DNA of 64,000 nucleotides from Fimenecus sp045602655 (GCA_045602655.1 JAZSBY010000014.1:13922-77921); one strand, 5' to 3'. Numbered from the stretch's first letter, positions 9,037 to 17,712 are shown. A program made the numbers and translations. Notes: generated from the sequence alone by a model not told the origin.

Positions 9037-9858
9037 TTAACCCCTCCATTCCAAGATAGCGATTTCAGGTGGCAACACATTGTATGCAACTACTGCAACC
9101 ACCATTGCGACAATCATACCAATAGGCATAACAAATGGTTCAAGCCATGTAAGTTTAAACTTCTTTGCAATATACTCCAAAATCAGTGATGCACCAACGG
9201 CAACAACTAAAGTAATTACAGATAATACACCGGCACCATCGCCAAAAGTTTCAGGCTTTCCCTTACCTGCAATAGCACGTGCCACAAAAGCACCGATAAG
9301 ACCAATGAATACAGCAGGGGTTAATAGGTCAATAAAGCCTGCGATACCGCCTGACTTTTTCTCTTTCTTTTCGCCTGTCTCTGCCTGTGTTTCATCTTTC
9401 TTGCCCAAATTAAGCATCTTTTTATGTAGTGGTTTTGCAACGAAAGGTAAAATAACAAGTGAGAAACAAATACCAAGAGTCATAACCCATGCAACTCCGG
9501 CAAAAATGGCCGGATCAGTAATTGTTGATGAGATACCACCCTCTTGTCCCAATGCACTCATAGCATCACCCGCTGCCTTTGTTTCATACAACAAATTGCC
9601 AAGAACGGATAACCTTACCCAGGGAATAACCAATCCTAATGACGGAGCTAACACTATAACTGTAGCAAGAACCGACAATGCTGAAGGTATTGTAAAAACG
9701 GCACTTGATGTAACAGCATCTCGCAATTTTTTCTTGTCAATTCCTAATTTTTTCCCCTGTTTCCAAGCTTTTACAAGGAAGAAAACGGATTGAGCAAGAA
9801 CGAATGCAATGACTCCGCCTGCAATCAAGTACAAGCCTGTACTTTCTTTAAAGTCCAT
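9037..9858 (-). CDS. DUF5058-like multi-pass membrane protein
   Basis: About 273 residues with seven or so hydrophobic segments and a charged, Lys/Glu-rich cytoplasmic loop around residues 155-175. The first half (LAQSVFFLVKAWKQGKKLG, then SSAVFTIPSALS and IPWVRLSVLG) resembles what I remember of DUF5058, a family of small clostridial membrane proteins often encoded beside a second membrane protein. The likely start is the ATG at 9858, nine bases after AGGAG; an ATG at 9867 abuts the Shine-Dalgarno. Transport is inferred from architecture only. Confidence 0.65.
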   Translation of the reverse strand: MDFKESTGLYLIAGGVIAFVLAQSVFFLVKAWKQGKKLGIDKKKLRDAVTSSAVFTIPSALSVLATVIVLAPSLGLVIPWVRLSVLGNLLYETKAAGDAMSALGQEGGISSTITDPAIFAGVAWVMTLGICFSLVILPFVAKPLHKKMLNLGKKDETQAETGEKKEKKSGGIAGFIDLLTPAVFIGLIGAFVARAIAGKGKPETFGDGAGVLSVITLVVAVGASLILEYIAKKFKLTWLEPFVMPIGMIVAMVVAVVAYNVLPPEIAILEWRG

Positions 9859-9930
9859 ATCTTTCATCTCCTAAAACTAATATAGATATATTAAATCATT
9901 TTTTTAGTCCAAAATCAACAAGTATTTTTT

Positions 9931-11094
9931 CTAACTGAATTTTTCTTCCTTTTCTTCCACACTTTTCATTAAATCAGTTAGCTCGTCATAAAAATTACGG
10001 GTAAATTTTTTGCTGACAAACAATCCGATAGGAGTACCGTGGTCACCCTTTGCTACTTCCATAATGTTCCATATTCCTTTTTTGTAGTTTTTATCAAAAG
10101 GAATTCCGGGCTCATCCGGTGGATTCCCTGCTGCCGACACATTTACAAGACCATCATTTCCGTTCCCTACAAACACACCGTTTTTATGAGAATATTTCAT
10201 CATAATATACGCAGAATACCTGAGTCCAATAAAATGAGTATGGGTTATTGCATCTCTCTGCTTTTTCTCGTTGTATTCCATAGCATTGAACGAATATGAA
10301 AAATAGTAAATATCGGGCACAATCTCTATTCTTTCATTTGTTTTTCTTATTCCCTCGGGGGACAAATCATAAATTATATTGTCGTTTGAATCAATGAGAT
10401 TCTTTTTTGCTTCTTTTTTTGGCCCTGCGTCCCTTTTTCCGGGTGTATTTGTCAACCCAAAGTGTTCAAGCTTGAAATCAAGGAATTTTCCATTTAGCGG
10501 CGAACGGCCAAATGTACCCGTATAACTTGTCATGCCCCTATTGATAATAGATATATAGTTTTTTTCTTCAAAAGCTTTGTAAGTATCGATGTCCCCTAAA
10601 GGAGAACAGAGAGTTGTAACACTTGACACAAGATACCCCTTGCCTCCTTTGAAAAGGTCGGAGACCTCTTCGCCACTGGCTTCAACCTCTTCGGGTGCTC
10701 CATATTCAAGCAAATGACAAAGCATACGGATACAAGTCCCACCAAAACTATGTCCTACAAGGTGAATCTTTTTTTCTTTGCTCCAATTTTCAAAAATTTT
10801 CTTTTCAAATCTTCGTCCATACTGTTTGTGGTTGTGTTTTCCTGAGTGAACTTTTCCGTAATCCACCTGTGTTCCCATAAGCTGTGCATACAATTCACAA
10901 GCCTGGTCCCAGGCACTTGAAACAGGTCCTACTGAAACAGAATAGCATTCAACATCCTTGCTTCTTAAATATTTTGTAATACTGCCACAGGTACCACCCC
11001 AATATGAAATGATTTTGTTAAACGTAACATCCTCACCCCAGCCGAACATTCCGTGAATAAAGATAACAGGATATTTCAACTTGCTCGTTGTCAT
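9931..11094 (-). CDS. Lipase, family I.5/staphylococcal-like, no signal peptide
   Basis: A 387-residue alpha/beta hydrolase. Segments match Geobacillus/Staphylococcus lipases in order: PVIFIHGMFGWG (oxyanion region), YWGGTCGSI, GPVSSAWDQACELYAQL, VDYGKVHSGKHNH, nucleophile Ser116 in GHSFGG, YDLSPEG, YYFSYSF, the NDGLVN aspartate region and GDHGTP with the catalytic His. Known members are secreted, but this one begins directly at the first strand (MTTSKLKYPV) with no export signal, so it should be cytosolic unless exported another way. AGGTGAG precedes the ATG. It probably heads an operon with the two membrane proteins. Substrate (triglyceride, phospholipid or short ester) is not determined. 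Confidence 0.87.
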   Translation of the reverse strand: MTTSKLKYPVIFIHGMFGWGEDVTFNKIISYWGGTCGSITKYLRSKDVECYSVSVGPVSSAWDQACELYAQLMGTQVDYGKVHSGKHNHKQYGRRFEKKIFENWSKEKKIHLVGHSFGGTCIRMLCHLLEYGAPEEVEASGEEVSDLFKGGKGYLVSSVTTLCSPLGDIDTYKAFEEKNYISIINRGMTSYTGTFGRSPLNGKFLDFKLEHFGLTNTPGKRDAGPKKEAKKNLIDSNDNIIYDLSPEGIRKTNERIEIVPDIYYFSYSFNAMEYNEKKQRDAITHTHFIGLRYSAYIMMKYSHKNGVFVGNGNDGLVNVSAAGNPPDEPGIPFDKNYKKGIWNIMEVAKGDHGTPIGLFVSKKFTRNFYDELTDLMKSVEEKEEKFS

Positions 11095-11108
11095 TTTCTC
11101 ACCTCTTT

Positions 11109-11151
11109 AGTAACCTCTGAAAACTGTGACTATGATTGTTCAGCAGTCACT
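11109..11151. repeat. Small imperfect inverted repeat
   Basis: GTAACCTCTGAA (11110-11121) and TTCAGCAGTCAC (11139-11150) are near-complementary arms upstream of the lipase start. It may belong to the same dispersed family as 4490-4650, or act as an operator of the lipase operon. Confidence 0.3.
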
Positions 11152-11231
11152 TTAAAAACCACTTATAATTTTATCCTTTTTGCCTGAAAAATACAAGCGT
11201 ATATAAAATTTTAGTGGTTTAAATTTCCATA

Positions 11232-11260
11232 TTGACAAAATTAAGAAAATACTATAAAAT
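11232..11260 (+). promoter_or_regulatory. Promoter of the leu leader transcript
   Basis: TTGACA (11232-11237), a 17-base spacer and TAAAAT (11255-11260). Transcription would begin just before the T-box leader. Confidence 0.6.
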
Positions 11261-11284
11261 ATAACACAATCAATTTAATAGCCC

Positions 11285-11549
11285 CTATCAAAAACAGTGA
11301 AGAAAACAAGACATAATCTACTCGCTTTCAGAGAGTTGCCGTTTGGTGCAAGGCAACACAGTACTTATGTGTATAACTCATTTCGGAGTTGCATGGGTGA
11401 AATCATAGCCCATGACGGTTGACCCCGTTATCAAGTCGGACTTTGTCAGAAGTCGCTAAGGTCGGTTTTGCCGATGAATTAGGGTGGTACCACGATAGAT
11501 TTTTTCGTCGTCCCTATCAATCTTTTGTGATGATAGAGGCGATTTTTTA
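11285..11549 (+). promoter_or_regulatory. T-box leader (tRNA-sensing), probably tRNA-Leu
   Basis: The T-box sequence AGGGTGGTACCACG (11481-11494) is unmistakable and is followed by a terminator overlapping the antiterminator. Upstream, a Stem I-like region has AGAGAG, a TTGGTGCAAGG distal-loop-like segment and a CTC triplet at 11377-11379, a candidate specifier codon for leucine, which fits the leuA target. Uncharged tRNA-Leu should stabilise the antiterminator and allow transcription into leuA. Specifier placement is by eye. Confidence 0.88.
11504..11549 (+). terminator. T-box regulated terminator
   Basis: TCGTCGTCCCTATCAATC pairs with GATGATAGAGGCGA and is followed by six Ts, 17 bases before the leuA start codon. 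The 5' arm can instead pair with the T-box region. Confidence 0.75.
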
Positions 11550-11565
11550 TTTGGAGGTAAAAATT

Positions 11566-13272
11566 ATGAAACAAGGATGCCAGAAATACATCCCATTTAA
11601 ACCAATCAATATTCCTGACAGACAATGGCCGTCAAAAACTATTGAAAAGCCACCAATCTGGTGTTCAGTTGACCTGCGTGACGGTAATCAGGCTCTTATT
11701 GACCCAATGAATCTAAAGGAAAAAATTGAGTATTTTAAAACTCTTGTTAAAATCGGTTTCAAGGAAATTGAGGTTGGTTTCCCGTCTGCTTCAGAGACTG
11801 AATACGAAATTTTAAGAACACTTATCGAAAAAGATTTAATTCCTGATGATGTTACAATTCAGGTGCTTGTACAGAGCCGTGAACACCTTATCAGAAAAAC
11901 ATTTGAAGCTATTGATGGTGCTAAAAATGTAATTATCCATTTTTACAACTCAACTTCAACTCTCCAAAGAAAAGTTGTTTTTAAAAAAGATATGGACGGT
12001 GTTATTGACATCGCTGTTAATGGTGCAAAGCTCATTAAAGAACTTACCGATGAATTAAAAGCGGAAAAAGATGTGAACATTCGTTATGAGTATTCACCGG
12101 AAAGTTTTTCAGGCACAGAAATGGACAATGCTGTTCTTATCTGTGAAAAAGTTATGGAAGCACTGGATATAAACGAGGATAACAAGATTATTCTTAATCT
12201 TCCTGCAACTGTTGAGGGTAGCACACCAAATGGTCACGCTGACCAGATTGAATATTTCTGCAGAAAGCTCAAAAATCGTGAAAACGCAATTATCAGTTTG
12301 CACCCTCACAATGACAGAGGTACTGCTGTTGCAGCCGCTGAGCTTGGTCTTTTAGCAGGTGCTGACAGAATTGAGGGCACACTTTTCGGTAACGGTGAAA
12401 GAACAGGTAATGTTGACATTGTTACACTTGCACTTAACATGTATACACAGGGTATTGACCCCGGACTTGACTTCTCAAATATGAATGAAATCAAGGAAAT
12501 GTTTGAAAGAACTACAAAGATGCCTGTTGACCCAAGAAAGCCTTATGGTGGTGCACTTGTTTTCACAGCATTCTCAGGTTCACACCAGGACGCTATCAAC
12601 AAAGGTAAGGAATATATGCGTACAAGCGGTACAGAATATTGGGAAGTTCCATATCTTCCTATTGACCCTGCCGATGTTGGTCGTGAATACGAACCAATTA
12701 TCCGTATCAACAGTCAGTCCGGTAAGGGTGGCGTTGCATACATTATGGCAGAATACGGCTACAATATGCCAAAGGCTATGCATCCTGAATTCTCAAAGAT
12801 TGTTCAGAAAGTCTGCGACGAAAAAGGAAAAGAACTCGCAAAAGAAGAAGTTTATGCACTCTTCCAGCAGGAATATCTCAATGTTGCCGGTCCTTACAAA
12901 TTGCTTAGCTACAAGTTCTACGAAGAAAGAGAACATGGTGAAGAACAGTCACGAGTTCACTTTGTCGGTACTATCAGATATAATGGCAACGAACCACAGC
13001 AAATTGAAGGTATTGCTGCAGGTCCTATCGGTGCTTTCTGTCAGGCGATGAACACAATTGGTCTTGGTGATTATCACTTTATCGACTATTCTGAACACGC
13101 AGTTTCAGTCGGCTCGGACTCAAAGGCTGTCAGCTATATCCACATTACAAACCCACAGGGCAAGGATGTGTTTGGTATCGGTATTTCACACAATATCAAC
13201 TATGCATCTATCAAGGGTATTCTTTGTGCTGTTAACCGTTGTCTTCCAAATGTAGTAAGAGAGGAAAAATAA
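11566..13272 (+). CDS. leuA: 2-Isopropylmalate synthase (long, yeast/actinobacterial type)
   Basis: A 568-residue enzyme that condenses 2-oxoisovalerate with acetyl-CoA, the first committed step of leucine synthesis. The N-terminus (KYIPFKPINIPDRQWP, CSVDLRDGNQAL) and length identify the LeuA branch of yeast and Corynebacterium rather than the ~510-residue bacterial branch. The catalytic TIM barrel carries the conserved HPHNDRG, and the C-terminal ~150 residues form the leucine-feedback regulatory domain. The open frame runs back through the T-box leader, but translation should start at the ATG at 11566, seven bases after GGAGG. leuB follows with its ATG two bases after the stop. Confidence 0.95.
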   Translation: MKQGCQKYIPFKPINIPDRQWPSKTIEKPPIWCSVDLRDGNQALIDPMNLKEKIEYFKTLVKIGFKEIEVGFPSASETEYEILRTLIEKDLIPDDVTIQVLVQSREHLIRKTFEAIDGAKNVIIHFYNSTSTLQRKVVFKKDMDGVIDIAVNGAKLIKELTDELKAEKDVNIRYEYSPESFSGTEMDNAVLICEKVMEALDINEDNKIILNLPATVEGSTPNGHADQIEYFCRKLKNRENAIISLHPHNDRGTAVAAAELGLLAGADRIEGTLFGNGERTGNVDIVTLALNMYTQGIDPGLDFSNMNEIKEMFERTTKMPVDPRKPYGGALVFTAFSGSHQDAINKGKEYMRTSGTEYWEVPYLPIDPADVGREYEPIIRINSQSGKGGVAYIMAEYGYNMPKAMHPEFSKIVQKVCDEKGKELAKEEVYALFQQEYLNVAGPYKLLSYKFYEEREHGEEQSRVHFVGTIRYNGNEPQQIEGIAAGPIGAFCQAMNTIGLGDYHFIDYSEHAVSVGSDSKAVSYIHITNPQGKDVFGIGISHNINYASIKGILCAVNRCLPNVVREEK

Positions 13273-13273
13273 T

Positions 13274-14347
13274 ATGAAAGAATATAATATTGTAGTATTA
13301 AAAGGTGACGGAATCGGTCCCGAAATCGTTGACGAGGCACTTAAAGTCCTTGATGCAACAGGCGAAAAATACGGTTTCAAGTTCAGTTATGATTATCAGT
13401 TAATTGGTGGTGTTGCTATTGATGAAACAGGCGAGCCACTCCCACAGGCAACTATTGATGCTTGTAAAAAGGCAGATTGTGTTTTCCTTGGTGCAGTTGG
13501 TGGTCCTAAATGGGACACTCTCCCGGGAAATCAGCGTCCTGAAAAAGGACTTTTAGGCATTCGTGGTGCCTTGGGCCTTTATGCGAACCTTCGTCCTGCA
13601 AAGATTTTTGAACCACTTAAATCTGCTTCTCCAATTAAGGACAGCATTATCGGTGACGGACTTGACATTATGATTGTCCGTGAGCTTACAGGCGGGATTT
13701 ATTTTGGTGAAAGAGGCAGAAAAGAAGTTGATGGTAACCCTGCTGCCTTCGATACAGAAATGTACTCTGTTCCTGAAATTGAGAGAATTGCAAGAACTGC
13801 ATATGAAATGGCTATGAAACGCAACAAAAAGCTCACAAGTGTTGACAAGGCTAATGTGCTTGAAAGCTCCCGCCTTTGGAGAGAAACGGTTATTAAAATG
13901 TCAGCAGAATATCCTGAGGTTGAACTTTCTCATATGTATGTCGATAACTGTGCTATGCAGTTGGTAAGAAACCCGGGTCAGTTTGATGTTATTGTTACAT
14001 CTAACATTTTTGGTGATATTCTTTCTGACGAGGCATCTATGATTTCAGGTTCAATCGGTATGCTTGCATCTGCATCTCTCGCAACGGGCAAAATGGGTCT
14101 TTATGAGCCAATTCACGGCTCTGCACCTGATATTGCAGGCCAGCAGAAAGCCAATCCGCTTGCAACAATTCTTTCTGCCGCTATGATGCTTCAGTACTCA
14201 TTTGATGAAAAAGATGCAGCAAAATCAATTGAAGATGCAGTTAACGAGGCACTTAAAATCGCCCGTACACCTGATATTTACGAAGATGGATTTAAGAAGG
14301 TTACAACATCAGAGATGGGTGACTTGGTAGTTTCGTTACTTAAATAA
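13274..14347 (+). CDS. leuB: 3-Isopropylmalate dehydrogenase
   Basis: A 357-residue NAD-dependent decarboxylating dehydrogenase that yields 2-oxoisocaproate, the leucine precursor. Visible are the N-terminal VLKGDGIGPEIV, VRELTGGIYFG, the catalytic Tyr/Lys region, the SNIFGDILSDEASM metal-binding signature and EPIHGSAPDIAG near the cofactor site. Length is normal. It is translated from leuA's RNA (GAGAGG overlaps the end of leuA) and should share T-box control. No leuC or leuD follows; the isomerase must be encoded elsewhere. Confidence 0.96.
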   Translation: MKEYNIVVLKGDGIGPEIVDEALKVLDATGEKYGFKFSYDYQLIGGVAIDETGEPLPQATIDACKKADCVFLGAVGGPKWDTLPGNQRPEKGLLGIRGALGLYANLRPAKIFEPLKSASPIKDSIIGDGLDIMIVRELTGGIYFGERGRKEVDGNPAAFDTEMYSVPEIERIARTAYEMAMKRNKKLTSVDKANVLESSRLWRETVIKMSAEYPEVELSHMYVDNCAMQLVRNPGQFDVIVTSNIFGDILSDEASMISGSIGMLASASLATGKMGLYEPIHGSAPDIAGQQKANPLATILSAAMMLQYSFDEKDAAKSIEDAVNEALKIARTPDIYEDGFKKVTTSEMGDLVVSLLK

Positions 14348-14355
14348 GTTTTAAC

Positions 14356-14379
14356 GGCGGGGTCAAGACCCCGCCCTAC
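14356..14379. repeat. Short palindrome, GGCGGGG..CCCCGCC type
   Basis: Perfect arms GGCGGGGTC and GACCCCGCC around two bases, followed by CTAC. It has the same layout as 1600-1627 and sits between leuB and the HAD phosphatase gene. It has no T tract, so it is a poor terminator candidate. Confidence 0.6.
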
Positions 14380-14396
14380 CGTTTAAAAGAGGTTCT

Positions 14397-15227
14397 ATGA
14401 AAACACTTTACATTAGCGATATGGATGGCACACTTTTGCAAAGTAATGGCAAAATGAGTGACTACACAAAAGAAAAACTGAATGAATTTTATAAGCAAGG
14501 CATTCCCTTTTCTGTTGCAACTGCTCGTAGCATGGTTAGTGCAACTCCACTTTTAGATGGTGTCCGTTTTGCTGCACCAATAGTGCTTATGAACGGTGTT
14601 TTTGTTTATGACACCGAAACCGAAAAGGCTGTTAAATACCACGAAATCTCCCATTCTGCACTACAAAGAATTCTTGACTGTTTTTATGATAAAAACCTTC
14701 ACCCATTTATGTTTTTGTATGGTGATGATTACAAATTATCAATTAAATATACAGAATTTGATAACGACGGAATGAAGGATTTTTACGATATGCGTGTGGA
14801 TATGTTGGACGGCAGATTTACACAGACGGATGACCTTACAAATATAGAAAAGGGTCAACACCCTGTTTATGTGAACTATTACGCTCTGCCCCAATATCTT
14901 GACGAGGTTGTTGAAAATCTTAAAACCATTCCCGAAATTGATTTTGCCTATTATAAAGACAGTTATTCTGACGACTGGTTGATTGAGATTTATTCTGATA
15001 CGGCCTCAAAGGCGAACGGTGCAAAAGAGGTTAAGGAAATTATTGGTGCTGATAGTATTACTGCATTCGGTGACAATCTGAATGATTTAATAATGCTCAA
15101 TGGTGCAGATATTGCCGTGGCAGTAGAAAATGCTGTACCACAGGTCAAAGAAATTGCAGATGTGATAATCGGCAACAATAATGACGATAGTGTTGTGAAA
15201 TATATACGAGAAAAAGAAAACGCTTAA
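14397..15227 (+). CDS. Cof-type HAD-IIB sugar-phosphatase
   Basis: A 276-residue HAD phosphatase. Motif I is ISDMDGTLL near the N-terminus (nucleophile Asp), motif II is SVATARS, motif III is a lysine (SKANGAKE) and motif IV is FGDNLNDLIML. The large C2B cap between motifs II and III assigns it to the Cof/YidA group, which dephosphorylates sugar phosphates or flavin intermediates; substrate cannot be read from sequence. AGAGG precedes the ATG. It follows leuB by 49 bases and may be co-transcribed, but a role in leucine synthesis is not implied. Confidence 0.9.
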   Translation: MKTLYISDMDGTLLQSNGKMSDYTKEKLNEFYKQGIPFSVATARSMVSATPLLDGVRFAAPIVLMNGVFVYDTETEKAVKYHEISHSALQRILDCFYDKNLHPFMFLYGDDYKLSIKYTEFDNDGMKDFYDMRVDMLDGRFTQTDDLTNIEKGQHPVYVNYYALPQYLDEVVENLKTIPEIDFAYYKDSYSDDWLIEIYSDTASKANGAKEVKEIIGADSITAFGDNLNDLIMLNGADIAVAVENAVPQVKEIADVIIGNNNDDSVVKYIREKENA

Positions 15228-15253
15228 GACTTTAAGTCCTAAGCGTTATTTTT
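15215..15253. terminator. Bidirectional terminator
   Basis: AACGCTTAAGACTT..AAGTCCTAAGCGTT with A-rich and T-rich flanks. It ends the HAD gene on the plus strand and the LRR-dockerin gene on the minus strand. Confidence 0.8.
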
Positions 15254-16718
15254 ATGTAAGTGCAAATAATCCATTAAGTGCCAGGTCAAGACAAACTGCG
15301 TCATAAGCATCAACAGCACCATCTTCATTTATATCGGCACGCTGAAACATAACATTGTCCGTTATTCTTTCCATTGAATAAGCAATTTTAACAAGTAAAC
15401 CATAGTCTTCTGTGTCGACTTTTCCATCACCATTTACATCGCCTTTAAGTCTTGACGGTGGCATATCGTTAAGCATTAAATCAAGAATAATTACATCGAT
15501 ACCATCAACAGCACCGTCGTCATCCATATCTCCCGCCATCTTCTCAATAAAGTTTATTCTTCTTTGCGTTGTTGCTATTTCGTAAAGTATTTTATAGTCC
15601 TCTATATCCACTTTACTGTCAAAATTCACATCACCTTTTATGTGGTTTGCCATATCAACAAAGTTTATATTATTCTCAACAGCATATTCTTGAGCATAGG
15701 TGTCCGCGTACCCGAAAATTGTAACATTTGTACTATCCCTAAATGCATTTCCCGAAATTGCAGTAACAGTTTTTGGAATGTAAACATCATTGTTACCCAA
15801 AGAACTGCCTGCAATATATTCTGTCCCTTCCTTAATTTCAACTACACTACCGTTAGCACGAACATCAATTACCGTACCATTTATATAAAGAACATTATCT
15901 TCCCAGTTTTTAGAATTATTGTAAAATCCTGTGTTATGAAATGCACTTGAATTCATTTCTATATATTTGTCCGGCAGGTTAATCTCGTTTAGTAAGATAC
16001 ATCCCTCAAATGCAGATTCTCCAATATACTCTATGCTATCGGAAAAGACTATTCTTTTTAATTGCTTACAATCCTTAAATGCGTTATTTCCTATTGTTAC
16101 AAGTTGAGAGGGAAAAGTTACTTCTTCTGCATTACATCCGGAAAAAGCACCGTCAGCAATCACTCGGGTATCTTTCTTTACCGAATATGAGCCGGAATAG
16201 CTAATCTCAATAAGATTAGTTCCCAAGTACAGATAATCCAAATCCCTTGCGATAATATCCTCCCACGGAATTTGCGGAATACCATTTCCAAAACTCAAAT
16301 CCCCTGACGAATCGTGGTTAACCTTCTTCTTCCAATTACTTTCATTATTATAATATGCAGTATTATAAATTGCCTTTTCCCCGATGTGGGTTATTGTTGT
16401 GGGAAGTGTTATTGTTGCAAGAGATGTACAATCCTCAAAAGCAGATGCACCCACATCACGAACTCCCTCACTTACTTTAACCAAAGTTAATTCGGTATTT
16501 CCTTTAAAAGCACCTTCAGCTATTGCGACAACGGGCATTTCGTTAATTGTAGCAGGTACTGTTATACTGGTACGATTACTTCCGATATATTTTGTGATGA
16601 CAACCTCATCATTAACAACCTCATAGGAAAAACTGCCATAATTAAGAGCATAGGACGGCAGGGAAAGACTGCAGATAAGCATAATAATAGTGACTATAAT
16701 AGATACCGCTTTTTTCAT
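15252..16718 (-). CDS. Secreted BspA-type LRR protein with two dockerin domains
   Basis: A 488-residue exported protein. Signal peptide of about 24 residues ending PSYA. Residues ~45-350 hold BspA/LRR_5 leucine-rich repeats (EGAFKGN, SAFEDCTSL, GAFSGC, NAFKDCKQL, SAFEGC). The last ~130 residues contain four Ca-binding EF-hand-like segments, DVNFDSKVD, DMDDDGAVD, DVNGDGKVD and DINEDGAVD, forming two consecutive dockerin type I modules. Dockerins dock to cohesin scaffolds, so this protein is probably attached to a cell-surface or extracellular complex and binds a ligand or host surface through the LRR domain. A tandem dockerin is less common than a single one. No catalytic domain is present. 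Confidence 0.88.
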   Translation of the reverse strand: MKKAVSIIVTIIMLICSLSLPSYALNYGSFSYEVVNDEVVITKYIGSNRTSITVPATINEMPVVAIAEGAFKGNTELTLVKVSEGVRDVGASAFEDCTSLATITLPTTITHIGEKAIYNTAYYNNESNWKKKVNHDSSGDLSFGNGIPQIPWEDIIARDLDYLYLGTNLIEISYSGSYSVKKDTRVIADGAFSGCNAEEVTFPSQLVTIGNNAFKDCKQLKRIVFSDSIEYIGESAFEGCILLNEINLPDKYIEMNSSAFHNTGFYNNSKNWEDNVLYINGTVIDVRANGSVVEIKEGTEYIAGSSLGNNDVYIPKTVTAISGNAFRDSTNVTIFGYADTYAQEYAVENNINFVDMANHIKGDVNFDSKVDIEDYKILYEIATTQRRINFIEKMAGDMDDDGAVDGIDVIILDLMLNDMPPSRLKGDVNGDGKVDTEDYGLLVKIAYSMERITDNVMFQRADINEDGAVDAYDAVCLDLALNGLFALT

Positions 16719-16790
16719 TTATGCACCGTCCTTTCACATTTATATCATTGTATCATTAAAGTATGATTATTGCAAGAAAAAAAGTATTTA

Positions 16791-16980
16791 GACAAATTGG
16801 AGTTTGTCTGTTTCTTTCCCCCCTCAGTCAAATGCTACGCATTTGCCAGCTCCATTACTCGCCTGCCGGCTCAGGCAGCACTAATTCGGCATCCACCGGA
16901 TGCCCGTGGGTGGAGCCCAATATAGCCTGCCCCCTGGAGGGGAAGGTGTCACCGTAAGGTGACGGAAGGGGGGATAAAAC
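16791..16980. repeat. Composite palindromic repeat element, intergenic
   Basis: This ~340-base gene-free gap starts with the perfect hairpin GACAAA-TTGGAG-TTTGTC (16791-16808), then a GC-rich stretch whose ends, CCCCCCTCAGTCA and GGTGACGGAAGGGGGG, are imperfect inverted repeats. Internal hairpins include GGTGTCACCGTAAGGTGAC. Base composition clearly departs from the AT-rich surroundings. A 65-codon open frame crosses it but looks spurious. I read it as a MITE-like mobile repeat. Confidence 0.7.
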
Positions 16981-17006
16981 ATCCCGACAAATTCAAATCT
17001 ACTGCA

Positions 17007-17038
17007 TTAAAAAAGGTGGAAATAAAATTCCACCTTAA
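17007..17038 (-). terminator. Terminator of the uxuA-uxuB-kdgK-eda operon
   Basis: Minus-strand AAGGTGGAA-TTTTAT-TTCCACCTT followed by a T run, 18 bases after the eda stop. Confidence 0.85.
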
Positions 17039-17055
17039 TCAACTATTCAAATAAA

Positions 17056-17712
17056 TTATTTACCTGCTAATTCAGCTCTTGCGAGTTTGATATTTTCTAC
17101 AAAGCGTTTACCTGTTTCTGTAATCTTCTTGTAGTCCCCTGTTTTTGCACCTGCTGTAAGTGATGAACCTGCACCAACCGCAACGGCACCTGCTTTAATC
17201 CATTCACCAACATTATCAGCATCAACACCGCCTGTTGGCATCATTTTAGCATAAGGAATTGGTCCCTTGATGTCCTTGATAATCTTTGGTCCAAAAAGGT
17301 CTGCAGGAAAAACCTTAAGAATATCTGCACCATTTTCCATAGCAAGCAAGCCTTCACGAACTGTCATTATACCGGGCATCATTGGAACTCTGTAACGGTT
17401 GCAAAGTTTAAGTGTTTCAAGGTCAAGAGCAGGGCTAACAATATACTCTGCACCTGAAAGCATAGCAATTCTTGCAGTTGCTGCATCAAGAACTGTACCT
17501 GCACCAAGAATAATTTCTTCAGGAGTATATCTCTTTGCAAGTTCTTCAATAACTTTGTCTGCGTGTGGGACTGTGAATGTAAGTTCAATAGCTGCTACTC
17601 CACCTTCGATACAAGCATCAGTAATTCTGATAGCCTGGTCAACTGTTTCTGCACGAACAACTGCTACGATACCGCAGTCCTGAATTCGGGTAATGATTTT
17701 TTCTTTATCCAT
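17056..17712 (-). CDS. eda: KDPG/KHG aldolase
   Basis: A 218-residue class I aldolase that cleaves 2-keto-3-deoxy-6-phosphogluconate to pyruvate and glyceraldehyde-3-phosphate. The conserved GIVAVVRAE N-terminus, AIELTF (catalytic Glu), GAGTVLD, and KVFPADLFG with the Schiff-base lysine are all present, as is the terminal MPTGGVD phosphate-binding segment. GGAGATG precedes the ATG. It is the last gene of the hexuronate operon, behind kdgK across a repeat-containing gap, and completes conversion of mannonate to central metabolites. Confidence 0.94.
   Translation of the reverse strand: MDKEKIITRIQDCGIVAVVRAETVDQAIRITDACIEGGVAAIELTFTVPHADKVIEELAKRYTPEEIILGAGTVLDAATARIAMLSGAEYIVSPALDLETLKLCNRYRVPMMPGIMTVREGLLAMENGADILKVFPADLFGPKIIKDIKGPIPYAKMMPTGGVDADNVGEWIKAGAVAVGAGSSLTAGAKTGDYKKITETGKRFVENIKLARAELAGK

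Noticed and set aside
9080..9793. 237-codon plus-strand open frame
   Set aside because: It is antisense to the DUF5058-like gene; low-complexity Ser/Thr/Pro composition is typical of a complement of a hydrophobic gene.
11419..11565. Upstream extension of the leuA reading frame by 49 codons
   Set aside because: The extension reads through the T-box and its terminator; the ATG at 11566 has an ideal GGAGG and matches the family N-terminus.
16763..16957. Open frame of 64 codons across the composite repeat
   Set aside because: It lies entirely on a GC-rich palindromic repeat, has no ribosome binding site and no recognisable protein features.
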